Source of the DNA: [Streptosporangium] indianense
Lineage (GTDB): Bacteria > Actinomycetota > Actinomycetes > Streptomycetales > Streptomycetaceae
DNA length: 64,000 bases
Reading direction: 5' to 3'
NCBI RefSeq assembly: GCF_021474405.1
Contig: NZ_JAKEIO010000006.1
Location: forward strand, 1 to 64,000
A program made the position numbers and the translations under genes. Under the pieces are notes generated by a model, which saw nothing but the letters and a program-made list of their open reading frames with translations, was not told where the DNA came from and ran no database searches. The first letter of the stretch is position 1, and the number at the start of each line of letters is the position of its first letter. This document shows positions 49,895-58,387 of the stretch, in pieces.

Positions 49895-50818
49895 ATGGCC
49901 CTCGGCACCGCATCCATCAGGTCGGACCACGCGCGCACCGTCCGCGACATGCTCGCAGCCGGCAAGACGACGTACTCGTTCGAGTTCTACGCCCCCAAGA
50001 CCCCGAAGGGCGAGCGGAACCTGTGGAACGCGCTGCGCCGGGTCGAGGCGGTGGCGCCCGACTTCGTCTCCGTGACCTACGGCGCGGGCGGTTCCACCCG
50101 CGCGGGCACGGTCAAGGCGACCGAGGCGATCGCCTCCGACACCACCCTCACCCCGATCGCCCACCTCACCGCGGTCGACCACTCGGTGGCCGACCTGCGC
50201 AACATCATCGGCCAGTACGCCGACGCCGGGATCCGCAACATGCTCGCCCTGCGCGGTGACCCGCCCGGCGACCCGATGGGCGAGTGGGTGCCGCATCCGC
50301 GGGGCCTCGCCTACGCCGCCGAGCTCGTCGAACTGATCAAGGCCTCCGGCGACTTCTGCGTGGGCGTCGCCGCCTTCCCGGCGATGCACCCGCGCTCCTG
50401 CGACTGGGACACCGACGTCCGCCACTTCGTCGACAAGTGCCGGGCGGGCGCGGACTACGCCATCACGCAGATGTTCTTCCAGCCCGAGGACTACCTCCGG
50501 CTGCGCGACCGGGTCTCGGCGGCCGGCTGCGAGACCCCGATCATTCCCGAGGTCATGCCGATCGCGAGCGTGAAGACCCTGGAACGGATCGGGTCCCTCA
50601 CCAACGCCGCGTTCCCGCCTGCCCTGAAAGAGCGGATCCTCACAGCAAAAGACGATCCGGCCGCTGTACGCTCCATTGGGATCGAATTCGCCACGGAGTT
50701 CTGTGCGCGGCTGCTCGACGAGGGCGTGCCCGGCTTGCACTTCATCACGCTGAACAACTCCACCGCGACACTGGAGATCTACGAGAACCTGGGCCTGCAC
50801 CACCAAGCGCAGGCCTAG
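49895..50818 (+). CDS. metF: 5,10-methylenetetrahydrofolate reductase
   Basis: 307 aa from ATG 49895, likely leaderless. A flavin TIM-barrel enzyme reducing methylene-THF to methyl-THF for methionine synthesis. Motifs: [14 protein letters not shown] (catalytic Glu), [74 protein letters not shown] and [14 protein letters not shown]. Length and order are those of the E. coli-type catalytic domain only. Confidence 0.96.
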   Translation: MALGTASIRSDHARTVRDMLAAGKTTYSFEFYAPKTPKGERNLWNALRRVEAVAPDFVSVTYGAGGSTRAGTVKATEAIASDTTLTPIAHLTAVDHSVADLRNIIGQYADAGIRNMLALRGDPPGDPMGEWVPHPRGLAYAAELVELIKASGDFCVGVAAFPAMHPRSCDWDTDVRHFVDKCRAGADYAITQMFFQPEDYLRLRDRVSAAGCETPIIPEVMPIASVKTLERIGSLTNAAFPPALKERILTAKDDPAAVRSIGIEFATEFCARLLDEGVPGLHFITLNNSTATLEIYENLGLHHQAQA

Positions 50819-50874
50819 ACCGTTCGCGCCGGTATACGACACACTGCGTAGCGGCCACTGGGAGAGGGGCGTAC

Positions 50875-51798
50875 ATGGGCTGGACGGTCCTCTACATCGC
50901 GTTCGGCATCGTCGCGCTGTGGCTGCTGGGTGAGGTGCTGCTGCAGTACAAGGCGCGGCTGCGCTGGCGCCTGCTGGCCTTCGCCGGGTTCCTCGGTGTC
51001 GTCGTCGGTGTCCTGATCCCGTCGGTCGTCGTGATCGGACTGGGTGCGGCCGCCTTCGCGGTCGGGCAGACGTACGTCACCCTGTCGTTCCGCAGCGGCT
51101 TCGCGGCCGGCTGGGCGATGAACGCGCCCGCTCTGGGTGGCAGCAAGCGCCGCCGCGGTGAGCGCGGCCGCCAGGAGCCGACCCTGGAGGTGTCCGGCCT
51201 CGAGGCCGAGGACGGCTACGACGACGGGGGGGCCGCCTACCGCCGCGACCCCGCCCCCCACGGCCCGGGCGACGACTACGACGGGGACGACGTCTTCACC
51301 CCCGCCCGCGCCGCCCAGCCCACGTCCGCCGAGACCACCGCCGTCTACGAGCCCCAGCCCATGCCCGAGGACAGCGGCTCCTACGGCGTCTACGACACCG
51401 GGTACCAGACCGCGGGACAGCAGCCCCACGACCAGTACGCCGCCCAGACCGCCGACCAGTACGCCTACGACTACTCCGGCTACGGCCAGCAACAGGGCTA
51501 CGACGGCCAGCAGCAGTACGCCGCCTACTCGGACCCGTACATCGGCTCCTCGAACTACGGTCAGGGCGCGTACGACGGCACCTACGGCGACCAGCAGTAC
51601 TACGGTCAGCAGACGTACGGCCAGGACCAGTACGTCGGCACCTACGGCGGCGAGTCCCCGCCCGGCGGGGTGTGGGTCCCGCAGCAGCGCAACACCGACG
51701 AGTACGGGCAGGAACTGCCGCCCGAGCAGCCCTACCCCTACCAGGGGGGCGGGCAGCAGCCGCAGGGGAACGGCTTCGACGAGCAGTACCGTTTCTGA
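50875..51798 (+). CDS. Membrane protein with Tyr/Gln/Gly-rich disordered tail
   Basis: 307 aa from ATG 50875. Residues 1-70 hold two membrane helices (VLYIAFGIVALWLLGEVLL and LLAFAGFLGVVVGVLIPSVV). A basic patch (GGSKRRRGERGRQ) follows. From about residue 120 to the end the sequence is acidic and then dominated by Tyr, Gln, Gly, Asp and Ser (YGQQQGYDGQQQYAAY, YGDQQYYGQQTYGQDQY). This composition resembles prion-like condensate-forming segments. Similar proteins exist in Streptomyces; no function can be assigned. Confidence 0.85.
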   Translation: MGWTVLYIAFGIVALWLLGEVLLQYKARLRWRLLAFAGFLGVVVGVLIPSVVVIGLGAAAFAVGQTYVTLSFRSGFAAGWAMNAPALGGSKRRRGERGRQEPTLEVSGLEAEDGYDDGGAAYRRDPAPHGPGDDYDGDDVFTPARAAQPTSAETTAVYEPQPMPEDSGSYGVYDTGYQTAGQQPHDQYAAQTADQYAYDYSGYGQQQGYDGQQQYAAYSDPYIGSSNYGQGAYDGTYGDQQYYGQQTYGQDQYVGTYGGESPPGGVWVPQQRNTDEYGQELPPEQPYPYQGGGQQPQGNGFDEQYRF

Positions 51799-51825
51799 AC
51801 ATCTCGCCCCGCCGCGGCGGGGTGC

Positions 51826-53316
51826 TCACTGTGAGCCGCGGAACTCCGGCCCCTCCACGATCAGCCCCGCCACCAGTGCGCCCGACATCCCCGCGTGCGG
51901 CAGTCCGCCGCCGGGGTGAGCCCAGCCGCCCACGGCGTACAGGCCCGGCACCCGTGTGCTGTTGGCCGGGTGCAGCAGCCGTCCGCCGCCCGCCGCCAGG
52001 GCCGGCACCGGGACCGCTCCATCCTCCGCGCCCGTCGCGTCCGCGATGTCGTCCGGCGTGCTCACCTCGCGCCAGAGGAGCCGGTCGCGCAGACCGGGTA
52101 CGGCACGTTCGGCGACGGTGATCATGTGGTCGGCGAGGTCGTCGTGGGACCGGCCCGGACGCGCGGGCACCACCGTCGTGAGGGTGACCGCCTCGTGGTC
52201 CGCCGGAGCGGTGCGCGGGTCGTCCGGCCGCAGGACCGTCACCGTGGGGCGGGAGGCCCCGGCCGCCGTGCCGAACAGGGCCTCCAACTCCGCCTCGCGG
52301 TCCGGGGCGTGCACCACCGTGCGGTGCGCCGTGCCCTCGGGGCGGGCGCCGCGCAGGGCCAGCAGGACCGTCAGCCGGGAGGCCGCGGCCGGCTGCGGCG
52401 GCACCTCGCCGTCCCCCCGTACGACGGTGCCCGCCGTCAGCCGGGCCAGTGCTCCGGGCGCGAGTCCGGCGACCACGAAGTCCGCCTCCGCCACTGACCC
52501 GTCGGCGCACTCCACCCCCGACGCCCGGCCGTCCTTCTCCAGCACACCGGTGACGTCGGCACCGAAGTGAAACTCGACCTTCCGGGCCAGACACCGCTCA
52601 TGGACGGCCCGCGCCAGCTCCCGCAGCCCGCCGCGCACGTACCAGGTGCCGAAGGCGTGCTCCATGTACGGCAGCACGGCCGCGCTCGCCGGGGTGACCC
52701 GGGGGTCCAGGCCGTAACCGAGGGCGTGACTCTCCAGAAGAGCCGTGAGCCGGGGATCGCGCAGTTCCCACGCGCCGATCTCGGCGAGGGTTCCGGCCCG
52801 GCGGGTGCGCAGCAGCCGCTTGTGGGGCACCGACGGGTAGGGCTCGCGCTCGGCCAGCACCTGCCAGTTCGGCCACAGCGGCTCCTCCAGCAGCGGCCGG
52901 CGGGTCCGGTCCCAGGCCTCGCGGGCCCGGACCAGGAAGTCGCCCCAGCGCTGCCCCGCGCCCGCGCCGAGCCCCTCGTCCAGGGCGGCGACGACACCCG
53001 CGCGGGAGGCGTTCGGCAGCGACACCTCGGTGCCGTCCGCGAACACGTGCCGGGCGGACGGGTCGACCTGGACCAGCTCGACGCAGGACTCCAGCGGCTC
53101 CTTGCCGGTCTTCACGAAGAGGTCGCGGTAGACGGCGGGCAGCGGCAGCAGGGCGGGGCCCGTGTCGAAGGAGAACCCGTCGCGCTCGAAGCGGCGCAGG
53201 GCTCCGCCGTAGGTGTCCGTCCGCTCGTACACCGCCACCCGGTGGCCCGCGACGGCCAGCCGGGCGGCAGCCGCCAGCGCGCCCATCCCGGCGCCGATCA
53301 CCGCAATCCGTGCCAT
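51826..53316 (-). CDS. Phytoene desaturase-like FAD-dependent oxidoreductase
   Basis: 496 aa from ATG at 53316, 7 nt behind TAAAGT (leaderless); longer starts lack signals. N-terminal dinucleotide fold IAVIGAGMGALAAAARLAVAGH followed by VYERTDTYGGALRRFERDGFSFDTGP, typical of the CrtI/amine-oxidase superfamily (split here by position). The C-terminal FAD motif is GLYAVGGWAHPGGGLPHAGMSGALVAGLI. The centre differs from true phytoene desaturases and no carotenoid genes are adjacent, so the substrate is unknown. Confidence 0.88.
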   Translation of the reverse strand: MARIAVIGAGMGALAAAARLAVAGHRVAVYERTDTYGGALRRFERDGFSFDTGPALLPLPAVYRDLFVKTGKEPLESCVELVQVDPSARHVFADGTEVSLPNASRAGVVAALDEGLGAGAGQRWGDFLVRAREAWDRTRRPLLEEPLWPNWQVLAEREPYPSVPHKRLLRTRRAGTLAEIGAWELRDPRLTALLESHALGYGLDPRVTPASAAVLPYMEHAFGTWYVRGGLRELARAVHERCLARKVEFHFGADVTGVLEKDGRASGVECADGSVAEADFVVAGLAPGALARLTAGTVVRGDGEVPPQPAAASRLTVLLALRGARPEGTAHRTVVHAPDREAELEALFGTAAGASRPTVTVLRPDDPRTAPADHEAVTLTTVVPARPGRSHDDLADHMITVAERAVPGLRDRLLWREVSTPDDIADATGAEDGAVPVPALAAGGGRLLHPANSTRVPGLYAVGGWAHPGGGLPHAGMSGALVAGLIVEGPEFRGSQ

Positions 53317-53820
53317 GCCGGCGACTTTATCGGCCCCCATCGACAGCCCCGGCCCCCGGTCTGCCGAGTACGGGCGCGGACGTCGTCGTGACCAGGCGGC
53401 GACGGGCGCCGTGGGCCTGCGTGCGCAGCCCTGAGTACGCGTACCTAGCCGGGGAGTTGAGTACGCGCGCGGATGGGGGCCGACCTGCACGGACGAGAGA
53501 GTGGAGGCACGGAGAGGGGCACGGCTCCGGCACCGGCGACACGGGGCGCCGGAACGGAGCCGGCCCGCGATCCGCTCCTTCCGCCGACGGTGTCGGCGGG
53601 AGCGAGACACGGGGGAGAACCGGGCAACCGGGAAAAACCGGGGGACGACCGCACGGGGGTCCTGCGGGGGGACGCACGGGGGAGCAGGAGAAGGAGAACG
53701 GGGGAGTGGGAAAGGCGCCGGTTCGGGGTGGCCCGCGGGGGACGCGGCCACACCGGACCGGCGCTTTCACCTGTGCGGAGCGGGGCCGCTCAGCGGCAGC
53801 CCCACCGGGGGCAGGGCCGC
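53317..53820. other. 504-bp gene-poor region rich in G runs
   Basis: No open frame here has Streptomyces codon bias. Contents: TGAGTACGCG at 53433-53442 and again at 53459-53468, six runs of five or more G between 53611 and 53704, and the first copy of a 19-bp repeat (53783-53801). Purines dominate the plus strand from 53480 to 53720. It is the 3' side of the TetR gene and the 5' side of the oxidoreductase gene. Confidence 0.6.
53611..53704 (+). other. Cluster of G runs with G-quadruplex potential
   Basis: G5 or longer runs occur at 53611-53615, 53640-53644, 53655-53659, 53666-53671, 53678-53682 and 53700-53704. The central four are separated by 6-10 nt. Loops are slightly long for the strictest G4 definition but within extended definitions. 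Confidence 0.5.
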
Positions 53821-53832
53821 TCAGCGGCAGCC
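53783..53832. repeat. 19-bp direct repeat spanning the TetR 3' end
   Basis: GGGCCGCTCAGCGGCAGCC at 53783-53801 and 53814-53832, 31 bp apart. The second copy encodes the last residues and stop of the TetR gene, so the first copy looks like a partial duplication of the gene end. Confidence 0.75.
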
Positions 53833-54450
53833 GCTGACCCGCCCCTGGAGGAGCCGGGACAGCGCCGCGTGGACGTCGTCCAGGGAGCGCTCCGCCTGGA
53901 AGGACTTCCAGTCCAGAGCGGCCACCAGCACCATGCCGACCAGCGCGGACGCCGTCAGCGAGATGTCGATCTCCTCGCTGAACTCCCCGGCCGCCACACC
54001 GTCGCGCAGGACGTCCTCCACGACCGCGACGGCCTGCTGCCGGACCACCATCAACGTGGACTGCCAGGTCCGGTTGGTGCGCCACAGCTCGGCCACGTAC
54101 AGCTGCGTGAAGGCCGGGTAGCGGTCGATGAAGACCAGCCCGGCGCGGATCATCGCGTCCAGGGCGTCCACCTTGTTGCCGCCCTCGGCCGCGGTCCGCT
54201 CGGCCGCCTCGCGCAGGGAGGCGGTCAGCAGACCCACTCCGTGCCGCAGCAGTTCCTCGAAGAGGACGGACTTGCTCGCGAAGTTGTAATAGACCGTGCC
54301 CTTCGCGACCCCGGCACGCTCGGCGATCTCGTCCACGGTCGTGGCGGAGAACCCCTGCTCGGCGATGAGCGTGACGGCCGCCTCGTAGAGCTTCTGCCGG
54401 GTGGCCTCGCGGCGCGTGCTGCCGCCCGACGCGGCACTGCTGCTTTCCAT
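53821..54450 (-). CDS. TetR family regulator
   Basis: 209 aa from ATG at 54450. N-terminal helix-turn-helix: RQKLYEAAVTLIAEQGFSATT then VDEIAERAGVAKGTVYYNF, the AcrR/TetR signature. The C-terminal ligand domain (about 70-205) is helical with conserved FIDRYPAFTQLYVAELWRTN and ALVGMVLVAALDWKSFQ. It lies 47 bp behind the YhgE-like gene in the same direction, so it probably belongs to the same operon and autoregulates it. A matching palindrome is found upstream of the first gene (57497-57510). Confidence 0.92.
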   Translation of the reverse strand: MESSSAASGGSTRREATRQKLYEAAVTLIAEQGFSATTVDEIAERAGVAKGTVYYNFASKSVLFEELLRHGVGLLTASLREAAERTAAEGGNKVDALDAMIRAGLVFIDRYPAFTQLYVAELWRTNRTWQSTLMVVRQQAVAVVEDVLRDGVAAGEFSEEIDISLTASALVGMVLVAALDWKSFQAERSLDDVHAALSRLLQGRVSGCR

Positions 54451-54497
54451 GGCCCCGATTGTCACAGGAACCCTTCCGGTGGAAGCGACGGTGGGGC

Positions 54498-56582
54498 TCA
54501 CAGGCTCAGCTCCGGGTGCAGCCGGTCCAGTGTCCACACCTGGCGCCGGCGGGCCGCCACGGCGGTCAGCGCGAGGGCGCCGGCGGTGAAGGCCGTCAGC
54601 ACCACGCACGCCTGCCCCACCGGTTCGAGTCCACCGCCGGTGATGAGCCGCCTCAGGGCCTCGACGACGTAACTCATCGGAAGGAACGGGTGGAGCGCGT
54701 TGAAGAACCCGGGACTGGTCTGGACGGGGTACGTACCGCCCGCCGAGGTCAGCTGGAGCATCAGCAGCGCGAGGACGAGGATCCGGCCTGCCGCCCCGAA
54801 GCGTGCGTTCAGCCACTGCACGATCGCCGCGAAGCACGCCGTCACCAGGAACAGGAAGCCCACCGTCCCGGCTGCCCGGGCCATCTGCAGGCCGACCGCC
54901 CAGTGCAGCACCGACATCAGCGCCACCGTCTGAAGCACCCCGATCGCCACCACCGGCAGCCAGCCCGCCAGCGCGATCCGCCACGCCGGCGCGCCCGCGG
55001 CGAGCGCCCGCCGGTTCATCGGCGCGATCAGCATGTAGGCCACCATCGCACCCACCCACAGGGAGAGCGGGATGAAGTACGGGGCGAAGCCGGTGCCGTA
55101 GTTGGGCGCCTTGTGCAGGTCCTGGGAGGCGAGCCGCACGGGGTCGGCCATGACCTCGGTGCGCCGGTCGCGGTCCTGCTCGTCGTAGTCGGGGATCTTC
55201 TCCGCCCCGTCGTGCAGTCCGCCGGCGAGTTTCCCGGAGCCGTCGACGAGCTTGTAGATCCCGCCGTTGAGGTCGTCCGCGCCCGTCTTCAGCTTGCCCA
55301 GGCCCTTGTCCAGGCCGACGGCACCGGTCTTGGCCGTGCCGATCCCCTTGTGCAGCTTCTTGGCGCCGGCGGCGACCTCGGCCGCACCGTCGTTCAGCGC
55401 GTTGATCTTCTTGACGGCGTCGTTGAGGTCCTCGGAGAGGTGCGGTGCGCGGTTCGCCAGCGCCTGGGACTGCTTCTGGAGGGTGGCGAGGTTCTTGTCG
55501 AGCTTGTCGAGGTCGCCGTCCTGGTCCGCGATCAGCGTGTTGAGGTCGTCCGCGATGGTGGTCACGTCGGCGGCCGCGTCCTTGGCCGTCTTCAGATCGG
55601 AGCAGGCCGTGTCCGGCAGGACCGGATCGTCGCAGCGCCGGGCGTAGACGTCGTTCAGCTTGCCGGAGGCCGCGCGGGCGTCCTTGGCGGCGGTCGGGGC
55701 CGTCTCCACCAGGGTGTCCAGGTGCTTGCGGATCACCCCGGACGAGTCGGCGACCAGCTGGGCGGTGTCGCCGATGGTCTTCTCGTTGCCCTTGAGGAAC
55801 GGGCCGACCTTGCCGGCGGTGCCGTTGACGCGGTCGGCGAGCTTCTGCGTGCCCTCGGCGACCCGCTTCGAACCGTCCTCCAGGTCGCCCGCGCCGGTGT
55901 GGAGCTTCTTCAGGCCGGTGGCGAGCTTGCCGCTGCCGCCCTTGGCGTTCTTCAGGCCGTCGGCGAGGCTCTTGGAGCCCTTCTCGGCCTTGTCGATGCC
56001 GCCGTTGAGCCGGTCGGCCCCCTTCGCCGCCTTCACGGTCTTGCCGTGGATGTCGGAGAACGACACGAAGATCTTGTCCAGGAAGGACCGGGACGTCTTC
56101 GTGGACGCCGCCCGCCGCACCTCGCTGAAGACCGTCCGGGAGATCTGTCCGACGATGTAGTTGTTCGCGTCGTTCGTGCGCACCTGGAGGGCGCCGGTCT
56201 CGGGGGTCTTCCCCGAGCTGGAGGCGATCCGCTCGCTGAAGTCCGCGGGCAGGGTGAGCGACAGGTAGTAGCTGCCGTCCTCGACGCCCCTGCGGGCGTC
56301 GGCGGCGCTCACCTCCCGCCAGTCGAAGGTCTTGCTGTCGCGCAGGCCCTTGGTGATGTCGTCGCCCGCCGTGATCTTCCTGCCGTCTGCGGTCGCCCCC
56401 TTGTCGTCGTTCACGAGCGCGACCGGGATCCGGTCCAGACGGCCGTAGGGGTCCCAGAACGACCACAGGTACAGCGCGCCGTACAGCAGCGGCAGCACCA
56501 GCAGCGCGACCAGCGCGGCGCGCGGCAGCTTCCCCCGCCCGAAGCGGCGCAGTTCAAGAGCGGCGAGTTTCGGCGACCGCAT
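54498..56582 (-). CDS. YhgE/Pip family ABC-2-type membrane protein
   Basis: 694 aa. One N-terminal helix (about 20-42), a large extracytoplasmic region (about 45-505) with the Pip start motif IPVALVNDDKGA, then five to six C-terminal helices (about 510-680) as in ABC-2 permeases. The extracytoplasmic part contains a long series of KGL/KKL/DGS heptad-like segments (KKLHTGAGDLEDGSKRVAEG) forming a coiled-coil stalk. Relatives include phage infection protein Pip and the ESX/type VII accessory EsaA. The upstream ABC-like gene overlaps it by 29 nt. Substrate unknown. Confidence 0.9.
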   Translation of the reverse strand: MRSPKLAALELRRFGRGKLPRAALVALLVLPLLYGALYLWSFWDPYGRLDRIPVALVNDDKGATADGRKITAGDDITKGLRDSKTFDWREVSAADARRGVEDGSYYLSLTLPADFSERIASSSGKTPETGALQVRTNDANNYIVGQISRTVFSEVRRAASTKTSRSFLDKIFVSFSDIHGKTVKAAKGADRLNGGIDKAEKGSKSLADGLKNAKGGSGKLATGLKKLHTGAGDLEDGSKRVAEGTQKLADRVNGTAGKVGPFLKGNEKTIGDTAQLVADSSGVIRKHLDTLVETAPTAAKDARAASGKLNDVYARRCDDPVLPDTACSDLKTAKDAAADVTTIADDLNTLIADQDGDLDKLDKNLATLQKQSQALANRAPHLSEDLNDAVKKINALNDGAAEVAAGAKKLHKGIGTAKTGAVGLDKGLGKLKTGADDLNGGIYKLVDGSGKLAGGLHDGAEKIPDYDEQDRDRRTEVMADPVRLASQDLHKAPNYGTGFAPYFIPLSLWVGAMVAYMLIAPMNRRALAAGAPAWRIALAGWLPVVAIGVLQTVALMSVLHWAVGLQMARAAGTVGFLFLVTACFAAIVQWLNARFGAAGRILVLALLMLQLTSAGGTYPVQTSPGFFNALHPFLPMSYVVEALRRLITGGGLEPVGQACVVLTAFTAGALALTAVAARRRQVWTLDRLHPELSL

Positions 56583-57477
56583 CGGCCTTCTCCTCTCCCT
56601 GACCGGCCTCGTCGGCCTCGTCCGCCAGGTCTGCCTGCTCGGGCTCGTCCGCCCGGTCTGCGTCTGTCCGGTCCGCCTGCTCGGGCTCGTCCGCCCGGCG
56701 GGCCTCTTCGGGTTCGGCTTCCTGGGGTGCCGTGTCCGCCCGGCCGGACCCGTCGACCTCGGCTTCCCGCTCTTCGGCGCTCTGTGCGGTGGAGATCCTC
56801 ACCGCGCCCTCGGGGGCCTCGGCGCACACCGCCACGACCGTCGTCCCGGCGTCGGCCAGGGACCTGAGCAGCGCGTGGACCTCCTCCCGTTCACCGTCCG
56901 ACAGCTTGAGGTCGGCGTCGTCGACGCCGAGCAGGCGCGGCTCGCCGACCAGGGCGAGGGCGATCGACAGCCGCAGCGCCTCCAGGCGCTCCAGGTCCCG
57001 TACCGCCGTGCGCGGCCCCTTCGGCAGGGCCTCCAGGTCGAGCCCGGCGGCTTCGAGCGCGGCGTCCACGCGCCGCCGGGCCTCGGCCGCCCGCTCGCCG
57101 CGGGGGCGCAGCAGCGCGCGCAGCGAGGCGCCGAACCGCCGCTGGAGCAGTGCCCGCTCGCGCAGGTGCTCGCCCACGGTCAGCGCCGGGTCGAGGTCGG
57201 TGACCCCCGGGACGTGCGCCAGCGCGCTGATGCCGCGCACGGCCGCCATGTGCTTGGGCAGCCTCGCGTCCCCCACGACGGCCGCGCCCTCCGAGACCTT
57301 CATCCGGCCCGTCAGCGCGAGCAGCAGGCACGTCCGGCCTGTCCCTGACGGGCCCACCACCGCGACGAGCGCCCCCGGCTCGGCGTCGACGGAGATCCCG
57401 CGGACCGCCCACCCCCGTGGCCCCTTGATCCCGAGGCCGTCGGCGGCGATCCGCACCCCTCCTGCCTGTTCCCCCAC
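56554..57477 (-). CDS. ABC transporter ATPase-like protein with degenerate motifs
   Basis: 307 aa from GTG at 57477 (AGGGGAAG upstream). An ABC ATPase fold is recognisable: RGISVDAEPGALVAVVGPSGTGRTCLLLALTG. However, the Walker A Lys is Arg, the LSGGQ signature is replaced by RDLERLEALRLSIALALVGEP-type sequence, and Walker B reads RLLGVDDAD. After about residue 235 there is an acidic tail with repeated ADEPEQAD units. It is coupled to the YhgE-like gene, so it is likely the cytoplasmic partner, but ATP hydrolysis is doubtful. Confidence 0.85.
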   Translation of the reverse strand: MGEQAGGVRIAADGLGIKGPRGWAVRGISVDAEPGALVAVVGPSGTGRTCLLLALTGRMKVSEGAAVVGDARLPKHMAAVRGISALAHVPGVTDLDPALTVGEHLRERALLQRRFGASLRALLRPRGERAAEARRRVDAALEAAGLDLEALPKGPRTAVRDLERLEALRLSIALALVGEPRLLGVDDADLKLSDGEREEVHALLRSLADAGTTVVAVCAEAPEGAVRISTAQSAEEREAEVDGSGRADTAPQEAEPEEARRADEPEQADRTDADRADEPEQADLADEADEAGQGEEKADAVAETRRS

Positions 57478-57496
57478 GCGCTTCCCCTGAATTTGA

Positions 57497-57510
57497 ACTG
57501 ACTGGTCAGT
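57497..57510. promoter_or_regulatory. Palindromic TetR-type operator ACTGAC-TG-GTCAGT
   Basis: The perfect 6-bp inverted repeat lies 19 bp before the ABC-like gene start. In the minus-strand direction TTGCAC (-35-like) immediately precedes it and AAATTC follows, so it would sit between promoter elements. Additional GTCAG half-sites are at 57552 and 57565. Confidence 0.7.
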
Positions 57511-57644
57511 GCAAAAACTACTCCGAACCCACGAGCGAAGCAAAACGGCAGGTCAGAACGGATTGTCAGTGCCATACCTCACGATGGGTCACATACGGCA
57601 CTCCGTGACGTGACGTGCCGTCAACTGACGACAGGAGGTTCGTC

Positions 57645-58208
57645 ATGGCCAGCTACCACGCAGCAGCCGCCCGCCGGCGCCGCGCCACCGGCCCTGCCCC
57701 CTCACTGACCGGCCCGGCGAGCGACGTGCACCCCGTGCTCCGCCGGGCCACCGCCCCGCCCGCCGCCCTCGACCTGCTCGCCCAGGCGCGCGCGAGCCTC
57801 GACGAGGCCACCACCCTGGACACTCCGAACGAGCGCTACGCGACGGCCCACCTCGCCGCCCTGCGCACCGCCGCCGCGGTGCTCGCCGCCCGGGGGCGCC
57901 CGGAGACCTCGCCACGGGCCCGGGCCAAGATCCGGAGCGCCTGGGAAGTGCTCCCCGAGATCGCCCCCGAACTGACCGAGTGGAGCGCGATGTTCGCAGC
58001 CGGTGCCCGGCGCCGTGCCCGGGCCGAGGCCGGCATCCAGGGCGCGGCCACCGGCCGGGACGCCGACGACCTCATACGCGACGTGGCGATGTTCCTGCGC
58101 CTCGTCGAGCGGATGCTGGTCCTGCAGCCGGTCCTCCCGCAGCCCCGCCCGGACCAGGACCAGCCGGAGGACCCCGGCGCGGGAAGCGGCATGCCGGACG
58201 CAGGCTGA
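57645..58208 (+). CDS. SAV_6107-like HEPN-domain protein
   Basis: 187 aa from ATG behind AGGAGG. The basic N-terminus is followed by a helical domain typical of the SAV_6107-like HEPN family: LLAQARASLDEATTLDTPNE, then RYATAHLAALRTAAAVLAARG and a second helical half (SAWEVLPEIAPELTEWSAMFAAGA). R64-x4-H69 matches the RX4-6H motif of HEPN ribonucleases. No nucleotidyltransferase-type antitoxin gene is adjacent; the neighbours are the divergent ABC-like module and a methyltransferase gene. Conserved in Streptomyces; role unknown. Confidence 0.82.
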   Translation: MASYHAAAARRRRATGPAPSLTGPASDVHPVLRRATAPPAALDLLAQARASLDEATTLDTPNERYATAHLAALRTAAAVLAARGRPETSPRARAKIRSAWEVLPEIAPELTEWSAMFAAGARRRARAEAGIQGAATGRDADDLIRDVAMFLRLVERMLVLQPVLPQPRPDQDQPEDPGAGSGMPDAG

Positions 58209-58387
58209 CCGCGGCCCGGGCCCGCCCGACCCGCGTGACGTCCCGGGACCGGGGCATCCGGACGCCGCCACCGAGGCAATAGGGTGGGGGACGCCTGAAG
58301 TCTTCCCTCCCCGTGGCCGGGGCCGGGGGAGACGCCCCGTTCGCGCCGCCGTGCAAGAGGCGGTGCCGCGCCGAGGAGTCAACTGAC

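Noticed and set aside
53433-53468. TGAGTACGCG pair as a phage attachment site
   Set aside because: Two 10-bp copies 26 bp apart without integrase or tRNA context are insufficient. More likely regulatory or chance.
53327-54085. Several overlapping frames of 100-400 codons in the G-rich region
   Set aside because: Poor codon bias, Pro/Arg/Gly/Ser-only composition, no Shine-Dalgarno and mutual overlap. Treated as non-coding.
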